A DNA stretch of 64,000 nucleotides, taken from contig CM057065.1 of NCBI GenBank assembly GCA_029945375.1, positions 496,001 through 560,000 of the forward strand, given 5' to 3'. Below the pieces are notes generated by a model. That model was not told the DNA's origin. It searched no databases and was given only the letters and a program-made list of their open reading frames with translations. Origin of the DNA: Agaricus subrufescens (lineage: Eukaryota; Basidiomycota; Agaricomycetes; Agaricales; Agaricaceae). Position numbers and translations under genes: made by a program. This document shows positions 12,988-21,766 of this stretch, one piece after another; position 1 is the stretch's first letter, and each line of letters begins with the position of its first letter.

Positions 12988-13010
12988 TTACCGTCTCCCA
13001 TTTTCCTGAT
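12988..13010 (-). repeat. Plavaka right terminal inverted repeat
   Basis: Reverse complement begins ATCAGGAAAATGGGAGA and pairs with the left end at 7185-7207. Confidence 0.8.
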
Positions 13011-13014
13011 GCAC
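13011..13014. repeat. Target-site duplication, right (GCAC)
   Basis: Second copy of GCAC; the NACHT reading frame of copy B resumes here as ...ACCCGAAAACTC, matching paralogues. Confidence 0.85.
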
Positions 13015-14384
13015 CCGAAAACTCTTATTGGCATTGTCATCTCAGTGGGATTTTGCCTTAACAGATGATCGTGGAAACTTTGTTGTACTATGCAACTGGT
13101 TAGGAATGACACCCGATGAAGCTTATGCCGCCCTCAATCATCTACGTTCTGTTCTATACGCCCCCCAACGCGACCAGGCTCACAAGGAAGCACTCGGACC
13201 TTTCCATAAATCATTCACCGACTATATATCAGACTTGACCAGATCCAAGTTCTCCCGCGATAATCGAGGCGAGGCAAGACAACTCGCAGCCCAGTGCGCT
13301 CTAAGAGTCTTGAAGGAGGCTCCAGACGGCATGAATTTGAATCATGTGAATAATCCATTCCGCTATGGTTCGCTCATGCGTGGCCCTGGCATGGGAAACA
13401 ATATTTCGCTTACTTGGGTGGTTAATGAAGCCGATGGTTGGAATGACAACGCAACGAGGTTGATGCTGTATAAACTGGCAATGGGCGAAGTCGTTGCCGG
13501 AATGAAATGTGGTGATCCGTTGTTCAAGAGCGAGTTCTGCATTCGGTTCTTGACCACTCGATTCCGGACTTTTAAATATCCGGCTTTTTCTTATGATGAG
13601 TTGTGTGATTTGGTGTTTGTGAGTTCATCACCGTCCTTCTCTTTTGTATTTCTGTTGCTGAAGCAATTTACAAGGATGAATCCCGGCGTGTGGAGCTCAT
13701 GACATGTGGGATACTCAAGACAATGCCCCTCAAAGTCGTTGAAGTTTCTAACTTAGATAGAGATACAGAAGCCAGATTATTAATCCGTTCTCCTGCTATA
13801 TCAGCGGCAAATTCAACTGATCAATGGAAGGCGTCCTACCAAGTGAGTCAAATGCCTCATTTTTGCACTTATGTATTGAAATACCTTACGCAGCATAGAC
13901 GAGAAGGGGATTGTGGAGAGGGGAAGTGGACGACCACGTTTGATATGCAGTATTGCAACCCATACTTTCAACGTCTGACACACCAGATGACAAAAATGAA
14001 AATTGAATCGCCCAATCATACACTCACAATTCTCTTCACATCGACTATACAACATTGTGTAGAATTCAAATTTGTGGATCCAGAGGACGGTGTGTCGGAG
14101 TGGACGTACTGGTTTTGGATAGAGTTCTCGTACAAGGATCGTCAAAAGTATATATGGGAGTATGGCATGATGTATGACTAAGTATCTCGTCATTTGAATA
14201 GTCACCTTTATCAAGATCAGCGGTTGATCAGCGCCGCCACCTGAGCTCTTTTGCATCTTAAAGGCTTAGTTCTCCGAACCTCGGAAGGATCATCTTTGAG
14301 CTAAGATTGCAGTATCATGCACCAGGAAAGCAAGGGTGCTAGAAAAGCATTCGAGGATGCAACGAGGTATTTATATGGCTCCGG

Positions 14385-14500
14385 GGCTCAGTTTTCGGCC
14401 AGGCTGAGGCTTTTAACCTGCTGTCAACTCAGAGCGAAGCACGGAAACCCACGCCGGGACCGTGCCGGCCCGCTGTTGGCCGAAAAGCCTGACCTGGGGC
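14385..14500. repeat. GC-rich inverted-repeat (MITE-like) element
   Basis: TTTTCGGCCA at 14392-14401 pairs exactly with TGGCCGAAAA at 14477-14486, and the pairing extends imperfectly outward (GGGGCTCAG against CTGACCTGGGG). The segment is much richer in G and C than its surroundings. It lies between the 3' ends of convergent copies B and C (14182-14718), where I see no gene. Confidence 0.45.
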
Positions 14501-14718
14501 TTTGTCACGGCGCGGAGTTTAAACTAACAGTAGCGATATTGTCAATGCTGTACTGGCCGTACATCCTTGCTGCCACTCTGATTACCATGGGAAAGGCCGG
14601 ACAGACATATTTGAAATTGACTGTGTCAGAAGACCTCTCAGTGACCAGACAACATGGGCCTCCTCAAATGCATGGCCTCATCATTCTTACCGAGGTCAAT
14701 TCAGTATCGCATAATACA

Positions 14719-17704
14719 TTATATTGTACTCCCGAGCGCCTCGCGTTTGGACTGCACAAGGAAAGGCGGCAACCAATATGTCCACTCCGACACACCATCC
14801 TCCGGATCAACAAATCCAACTTCTATCCAACTGTGGAACGCCGAAGTGAACATGATCGGAACAACATAATCTGGAGAACGGGCAACCAAACTTTTCAGTT
14901 GGCGTCTAAGCCTATCAGAGCAGAAAGTGCATTTCTTCCATTTAAAGGTAGTTGTCCAATTCTGCTCCTCTCCTTGTTTGTACTGGCCGTCCCGTTCATG
15001 CTATACAGTACAAGTTCAATGGGTGTTTGGAAATGCTAACATCTCACTTACCTTACAAGATGATTCCCATACATCAGGTAAAATCATTGACGTGACGGGA
15101 CGCCGGAAGCACATCTTGCAATCAAAATTATCATCAATGTCGGAAGTGCGGATTTTTTTGGCGAGAATTTGCTTCAGTATGCCGTGCTGCAAGAATTCAT
15201 CGCGTCGAGATGTATCCTTAGGTATATTTTCAGCCACAAACATGGAGGAAATGTACCATGAGACACTCACAAACACCATGTCGCACAATTTATTGAAGGG
15301 AAAGGTACGGCCATAACCATAAAACCGAGTAGTCAAGAGCTTGATATAGGGCTTTGTCTGGAACACCGGATCTCCGCGTTCTACGCCTCGCACAACTTCT
15401 CCAATGGCCAGCTGATACATGCTCTGTCGCGTCTGTGCGACATTCCAACGAATCTTGTCCTGAGCCGGCCACGAAAATGAAATCTTATCTATAACGCCAC
15501 CACGGTGGGACAGCGTGCCATAATGAAAAGTCGCATTGGGCGTATCGTTGCTACAGCCATCAGGAACTTCCTTTAATACTCTCAAGGCACATTGGATCAT
15601 GATCTGGCGAGCTTCAAGACTGAGATCGTTGGAAAATCCGGACCTGGATAAGTAGTCGAAGAAAGATTTATGGAAAGGTCGAGGTGCTCTCCGATGGGCT
15701 TCATGGCGCTCTGGGAAATCCAAAACGGCGCGAAGGCGATTGAGAGCAGTATAAGCTTCATTCGCGGTCATCCCTAACCAATTGCATAGAACAACGAGAT
15801 TCTTACCCCTTCCCGCGGCCAAATCCCAACCTGATGCCAGCGCCAACAAGAGTTTTCGAGCATTAACCATGATTCTCGGCGGAATGTGGGATAAGATTCG
15901 CGTATACAGTGCATCAAGTAGAGCCATTGGATGGTCTTGCGACAGCCCAGACAATGGAAGCTCATCAACGACATTCAAGACGTCAATGAGCTGTGAGTCC
16001 GGGTCACGAACATTCGGGTCACCAATATATCTGATGACGGTCTGCGCATAAGCAAATAGACCGCCGGCAGCATTCGCCAACTTCCACAAATGTTGTTCAT
16101 CGGGCCATGGTGCATCAAGTAGAGACGCCCTTCCGATCTTAGTCAGCTCGTGGCGAAGGCATCGTTCAACATCTGCTCGAGCCTCATCAGAATCTACCGC
16201 GATCTCCTCCTTCTCATATGCTGGTGAAACATCGGGGTCAGTGAAGAAAGAGATTATGTGTGGCTCAGGGCGGCTGGCAATGAGCCATGCGATGGGCGAA
16301 GATGGATATGAGATGCAGAAACTAGAGATAAGGCGAAGGAGCTCGACTTGGGTACGTGTGTCCTTGCACTCGTCCAGGCCATCAACAATGATCAGCACAC
16401 GACCGGCAGAGTGAAGGTCTGTGTTGTGAATGAATGGTTGGACAATGAACCTCTCGAATTGGACAGCCATCAACGATTGAAGGAGGGATGGATCACGGTT
16501 GATCTGATCCTCGATGACCCGACGATATGACTGTGATTTGGTGGCGAACTGGTAAGAAAGTGTAATGATGGTCTTCGTTCCTTCATCGCGGCCATTGATA
16601 GAAAGGAAAACCGATGTGCGATGATCGACTGAAAGCTTGGGAGACTCGGTGACGCTCTGCATAATAGCAGACTTTCCTACTCCTGCAGCTCCAACGACCC
16701 AGCGTGTCTTTCTGCTTCCCTCGCAGTGACCAATAAAATGGAGGCATCGTTCGAGAATTGCCAAACGAGTTCCGGGATGACATCGAGGGGGTGGATCGCG
16801 GGCCGAGGAATCAGCTGCCGCACCAGGAATTGTTTCCTTCAAAAGGTCTTTCATGACTAGCAGAGCGGCGATCAACACTAGTTCCAAAACTCAGTATGCT
16901 GCTTACATTGGTTCGAGATGTCTAGTAGAGTAACGATCAACAACAGTAACAAAATTAGGTATGTTGCTTACATTGGTTCGAGATGTTGATGTTCGTGACT
17001 AACAAAGTTGTATGTTGGCATTGGGAGACCATCATGTGAAGTCAAAACGACTTACTTGCAGCATTGGTGGCTTCAACGAAGTTTGACCCCACAACAGAGA
17101 CGCCCTGTGCGTTTTTGAATACTTCTTGGCCCTGATGCTGCGATGGCAATGGCGATGGCGATGGCGGTGACGTGAGATCCTTGGATGAAGATGGCTATGG
17201 ATTGTTTATCATCGTTATCTTCCAGTCAAATTTAAAGAGGAGACTCACGTATTGTTGTTCAACAACCAAGGATTGTTGCGAATGCGTTGCAGGTGAATAA
17301 GACGGATGCAGGGCATGGGTCGAGTCCGTCAAATTAGAGATAGGTGGGACAGAAATAGCTGTATGAGCAGCTATATCTGGGGGAAGGGGCTTGGGCGTCG
17401 AGATCGATGTGATTGGAGGCGATGCTGGCAAGGATTGACTAGTGGAATCTCCCCGCGCCTTTGCCACATCAAGACTGTCTGGGGAATTGTTGAGATGTGT
17501 TATGCCACTGCGATTGAATGAACAAGACGTACCAGCGTCAGCATGCTGGTGCTGCTCCGGAGCATCCTGTCTGGAGGAAGGACGGGAGGACAGAGCAGGA
17601 TGAGGGGAATGGGAGTTATTGAGAGAATTGGGTTGTGATGGGTGTGAGCGAGATGAGTGGTGAGGACGTAGGAAGCGAGAAAGGCGGGAGTTGAAGTCGG
17701 GCAT
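14719..17704 (-). CDS. NACHT-domain STAND NTPase, copy C (intact)
   Basis: Seven exons keep one frame of 889 residues: 17704-17249, 17194-17056, 16998-16972, 16921-16907, 16856-15271, 15216-15052 and 15000-14719. Residues 1-150 are Ser/Pro-rich and probably disordered, starting MPDFNSRLSRFLRPHH. Then comes EVFKNAQGVSVVGSNFVEA and two micro-exons. The NACHT core has DPPPRCHPGTRLAILERC, Walker A GAAGVGKSAIMQ and Walker B VLIIVDGLDEC. After it come HPMALLDALYTRIL, LCNWLGMTANEAY, PFHKSFFDYLSRSGF and a C-terminal block with EDGVSEWTYWLP. No WD, ankyrin or TPR repeats are seen. Such proteins bind ATP or GTP and oligomerise on sensing a trigger; the trigger here is unknown. D is the closest relative. 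The first ATG was chosen because D shares it and a TATA box lies 70 bp upstream. Confidence 0.9.
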
Positions 17705-17770
17705 ACTGGCGTAGGTCGTAGGCAGGAGCAAGGTTCACTTCAGCCATTGTCCATGCAACCACAACGTGCC

Positions 17771-17782
17771 ACTTATTTATAG
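17771..17782 (-). promoter_or_regulatory. TATA box of copy C
   Basis: Reverse complement reads CTATAAATAAGT, about 70 bp before the ATG. The same 12-mer with flanking bases occurs before copies D and E. Confidence 0.65.
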
Positions 17783-17949
17783 CACACGCACTAGTGTCCC
17801 CGTTTTGCCCACGCTCATATGCCAATGCTGAATCGGGTGTTCTTCCAATTCGCGAGGTGTGTATGTTGTGCATTGGCGCATTTCAACACCGCAGAAGCAC
17901 TATGGCCCCGAGGCATCCATCCCACGGGCATACCAGTTTGTAAGACGCT

Positions 17950-18160
17950 TTCTTTGGCTTTAGCATAGTGATGCGCTCCGAATTCAAAGACATCAGGGTT
18001 ATGAGTGAAACGCCGCACAGGCAACAAGCAGAGTGTGTTTCTCAGAACAACAGTCACCACCTGACCAGTAAAAGAATTGTGAATGGCTCACTCAGATTTG
18101 GCCAGGATGACCTCGTCGGGGTAATGACTTAGACAAACATGGATCGTCCAAGAGAGAGGT
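17950..18160. repeat. Upstream repeat of the C/D/E array, copy 1
   Basis: This segment contains GTGAAACGCCGCACA and GGCTCACTCAGAT. It recurs at 21419-21606 and 25019-25215, marking the ends of the ancestral tandem unit. No gene is seen between the copy C start and the first exon of copy F. Confidence 0.65.
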
Positions 18161-18266
18161 TGTGACGACCAGACTACATGGGGACCGTGAAGCATGAACG
18201 AGCCGACCATGCTAATTGGGAATTCCCACGAGGCGCTTCTCTGCCTGCCACCCTACCACCCGCCGT

Positions 18267-20158
18267 ATGCCACGATCTTCGTTGCAACTTTTTCAACCCC
18301 TGCGCTTTCGCAGATCACGCTCACCCCAGCTGTCTTTGTCACACCCTTCAAATGATGCAGGCAATTCCCGGCTCACCAGACCTTATCACGCCTCCTGCCC
18401 TGCGCCCGTACCCTTTGTCAGAGCAGGCGGTGTATGCGGCCGCTACCACTTCTCGATCAGATTCAGACCATCCGCTTGCACCTGAAATTCCTGTTTGCGG
18501 ACGACGCTGTAGACCCCCTTAGCAGTCAATCTTCATGAGCATCACGTCAGGCAACTCCTGATGCCGAACAGCCTACACACTTTGTATCTTCTTCCAGCCC
18601 CACTACCGTCATTCAAGCCCAAAACAATATTGAACCGCGACCTGCGACATGTATACTTACGATGGCACAACAACAGCCGTTGAGTTCTTAAGCTGTAACC
18701 ATGAGCTTCTTTGTGTATTTTAATCGCGATTGAAAAATCACAAACTCTCATAGCCTTCATCAAGGCCCGATCTTTCACAACCACAGGTTCAGAATCAAGG
18801 AATGTTCAATCAAGCCCAGATTGTTTCTGCGACGGGAAACTTCGTCTATGGCAACGAGGCCAACGGTGAGAGAATGGCACTGAATATTTCATTTGCCAGT
18901 ACTAACAACATTTTTACCAGTCGCTATCAACACGACCTCAAGTCAATGTAAGGAATCAAGGTCCCTCTTTCATCGCTTCTATTGATTCTCATTTTTGGTA
19001 GTCATGGAGAAGCTTCTGAAGGAAACTATCCCTGGGGCAGCATCCGATTCCTCTGCTTGTGACCCCCCTCTGCGATGCCATCCTGGAACCCGCTTGGCCA
19101 TTCTTGGATGGTGCATAGCCTTCAATCACAACTGCAATAGCATGAAAAAGATACGTTGGGTAGTCAGTGCGGCTGGAGTAGGAAAGTCAGCTGTCATGCA
19201 AAACATTACAGAGTCTCCTGAACTGTCAGTAAACTACCATGTGTCAGTTTCTTTTCTGTCAATGGACGTCAGGATGGAACAAAAGCTGTGACTACACTCT
19301 CCTCTCAGTTCGCCGCCAAATCTAACGTCTATCGTGAAATCATCGAGCCAGAGATCGTTCGTGATCCATCACTTCTTCAATTATCCATGGTAAAGCAGTT
19401 CAACAAGTTGATTGTCAAGCCCTTCATACACAACCAGGAACTGAACTCTGCTAGTCGCGTCCTGGTCATCATTGATGGCCTTGATGAATGCGCCAATCCA
19501 CACACCCAGCAAGACCTCCTACGTCTCATATCTGATCTCTCTATCGATCATCCTTCGTCACCCTTAGTCTGGCTCATTGCCAGTCGCCCCGAAACGCACA
19601 TCACATCCTTCTTCTCTGGGCGTGGTATCATCCACCCTTATGAGAAGGAGGAGGTTCCTGTAAATCCCAACGAGGCTCGTGCTAACGTTGAACGGTTCCT
19701 CTGTAACCAATTGATGAGGCGTCAGACTCACTCGATCCGCTGTGGCCTGAGCAACAACACATTTGGAAGTCGCGGATGCAGCCGGCGGGCTATTTGCATA
19801 TGCACAGACTGTCACCAGATATATCGGTGACTGGAGAGGTGGAAGTCCCGTATCACAGCTGTCCGATGTCCTGAATGTCATTTACGAGCACCCCATGACA
19901 CACCTCTCGCGAGAGGAGCACCCGATGGCTCTACTGGATGCATTGTATGCGCGAATTCTATTGAACATTTCCCCTAAAATCCTGTTTATTATACAAAAAA
20001 TTATGTTGGCATTAGCATCGCATTGGGATTGGGCTCTGGCGCCTGAGGATAGCTGTAATTTTGTTGTCTTATGCAGTTGGTTAGGTATAACACCCGACAA
20101 AGCCTACGCCGCTCTCAATCGCCTTCGTTCTGTGTTCAAAATCCCTCTGCGCGACGAA
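18267..20158 (+). pseudogene. NACHT copy F, frameshifted and 3'-truncated
   Basis: The N-terminal exon begins MPRSSLQLFQPLRFRRSRS, parallel to the starts of C and D, but its frame runs out near 18480. The motif GMFNQAQIVSATGNFVYGN (from about 18797), a micro-exon and the NACHT exon (from about 19003) follow. The P-loop is SAAGVGKSAVMQ and Walker B is VLVIIDGLDEC. A one-base loss near 19240 and two further shifts between about 19700 and 19770 break the frame. Homology stops near 20158 (after IPLRDE), so the C-terminal half is gone. The stretch 20160-20600 matches nothing I recognise. Confidence 0.8.
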
Positions 20159-20615
20159 ATGATGATCCTGACCATGGCGTTAAGTACAGGTTTGATGAGG
20201 CCTTTAACGAAAGCTCCCCCCTACTTTGATGAGTGTACCATTTTGTTTCTGTTCCGTCTCAAGGATATACCACTCTTGGTGAGGCTTGAGGTGCTCGTTA
20301 CAAAATGCTGGAATGCGTATAGACTTGTCACATCTCAAACAGTTCCTCTACGTACGTGCTAAACCCCGAGTCTTTTACGCTTCAAGGGCATCTGGAACCA
20401 GTTGTATTTGTCGGATGAGACAATGCAAAGACTCATGTTAGCTACAAGAAAGAGAACCGCACCGAATACTTGTACTACTCACACTCCTCGATATTTGGAT
20501 GGAGGATGTGGTAAAGGGTTGGCGGAATTGTGGGAAGATGCTCCTTGGTTGTTTATTAGTAGCATCTTCCTCTGGCCGTCTACTATGTGAAGCGCCTCGA
20601 CTCCATGTGATCAAC

Positions 20616-21411
20616 ATGCGTGTATTTTCCTTCTACCTTCTTTTTATCTCCCAATGCCCGATGACTGACTCTATCCCCCTCAAGCTCAAAGTTATCGTCC
20701 TTTTCGCTCGCATTTCTTCAAGCCACTCCCGCCACTTCCTCATGAACATGTTACTACATCTCACTCCCGCTCCCCTAGTGCTTCTCCCGCTCCATCCTCT
20801 CGTCTTACTTTTAGACCTACACTGGACCAGCCACATCCTGTTACCCCGGTTGAAGTTATCCACCGAGTCGGTCCTAACTCAAATGAACATTAGCAACCAC
20901 CCCGGTGACCATTCTAGCTGTCCAGACCAACCTTTGCACAACCAAAGGGGCATGTTTAATCATGCTCGTGATTTTACTGTCACAGGCACTTGTGTTGATG
21001 GAAATGGTGAGATCAATTCAACGGTATCACTGTCTATATACTGATAGAATCAACCCAGTCACTTATAACAATGTACCCTCAAACCAACGTAAGCTTCATC
21101 GCATTTTTTGTTACTGCTATTGACTCTATATGCGCTAGTCATGAGAGAACTCTTGGAAAAAACAATACCTGGCGCAGAGTTTGACTCATCTGATCGTGGT
21201 CCACCACCACGATGCCATCCTGGAACCCGTTTGGCCGTTCTCGAACGTTGCCTATACTTCATCTCCCACTGCAATGGTGTGCAAAAGATCCGCTGGGTTG
21301 CTGGAGCCGCAGGAGTCGGAAAGTCAGCTATCATGCAGCCAGCGTTGCTGAGTCTCCCAGGCTTCAGGTGGACTACCATGCGTAGGTATTCTTCTCCATC
21401 AACGGACGTAT
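20616..21411 (+). pseudogene. NACHT copy G, 5' fragment
   Basis: Contains the N-terminal part ending GMFNHARDFTVTGTCVDGN, the 30-bp micro-exon (TYNNVPSNQ) and the start of NACHT with GPPPRCHPGTRLAVLERC and P-loop GAAGVGKSAIMQ. A frameshift follows directly after the P-loop (about 21338). Homology ends at 21411 in the ING(R) motif, where the array's upstream repeat begins a few bases later. The upstream N-terminal frame is uncertain; 20616 is only the first ATG in frame. Confidence 0.75.
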
Positions 21412-21418
21412 TTTATTA

Positions 21419-21606
21419 ACATAGTAACAAGCTCTGAGTTCTCAGGAATCAGGGTTTTGAGTGAAACGCCGCACAGACAACGAGCAAGGAGTGCTTTACC
21501 CGACTGGTAAACGACCAACATCCAATAAACAACTAATCAAGATGGCCTGATGGCTCACTCAGATTTAGCCGAGACAGCCATGGCAAGTAACTGAAAACTT
21601 GGAATG
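21419..21606. repeat. Upstream repeat of the C/D/E array, copy 2
   Basis: Carries GTGAAACGCCGCACA and GGCTCACTCAGATT like 17950-18160, but here it lies directly before the 3' end of D instead of before a gene start. The rest of 21607-21766 is the 3' flank of D, similar to the flanks of C and E. Confidence 0.65.
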
Positions 21607-21766
21607 ACTTATAGTAATTTTGAACAATTTAAACAAGAGGCAGCACTATCAGACATACCTTGAATGGACTGCGTTGGAAAACCTCTCAACGGCCAGACAA
21701 CATGGACCACTTCAAAAGTCCACCCTCATCATTCTTAACAAGATCAATCCAGTAGTGCATAATACA

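Larger units (their letters stand above)
7185..13010 (-). mobile_element. Complete Plavaka-type (CACTA-like) DNA transposon
   Basis: The 5826-bp element is bounded by imperfect terminal inverted repeats: the left end starts ATCAGGGAAACGGGAGA, and the right end read inward starts ATCAGGAAAATGGGAGA. It is flanked by GCAC duplications. It carries a multi-exon transposase on the minus strand (about 7399-10990) and a second, divergently oriented spliced gene on the plus strand (11289-12600). Both termini, both genes and the host target site are present, so the element looks structurally complete. It sits inside a NACHT gene coding exon. The Plavaka assignment rests on the transposase sequence, which has a C2H2-like N-terminus, the block EKHYTDESKT, KWWW, and C-x2-C-DVPHNDLGG. 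Confidence 0.85.
5585..14181 (+). pseudogene. NACHT copy B, family 1, split by a Plavaka element
   Basis: Exon 1 (5585-6047) encodes a Ser/Pro-rich N-terminus ending in GMFYQARNFIVKGTFVDGN. A 30-bp micro-exon follows (6101-6130), then the NACHT exon from 6185 with the degenerate P-loop GVVGVGKSTIMQ and Walker B ILIIIDGLDEC. The frame is broken by a TGA at 6562-6564, where paralogues read DPSLLQ. At 7184 a 5826-bp transposon interrupts the codons for MVST; the gene resumes at 13011 as RKLLLALSSQWD. Exons then end at 13618 and 13842, and the last is 13894-14181, carrying EDGVSEWTYWFW. Removing the element and one 4-bp duplicate restores the family reading frame at the junction. It is a dead gene, unless the insertion is recent and the single TGA is a local defect. 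Confidence 0.9.

Noticed and set aside
14317..15039. 240-residue plus-strand ORF
   Set aside because: It runs antisense to the last two exons of NACHT copy C; the same antisense ORF appears opposite copies D and E, so it is a shadow.
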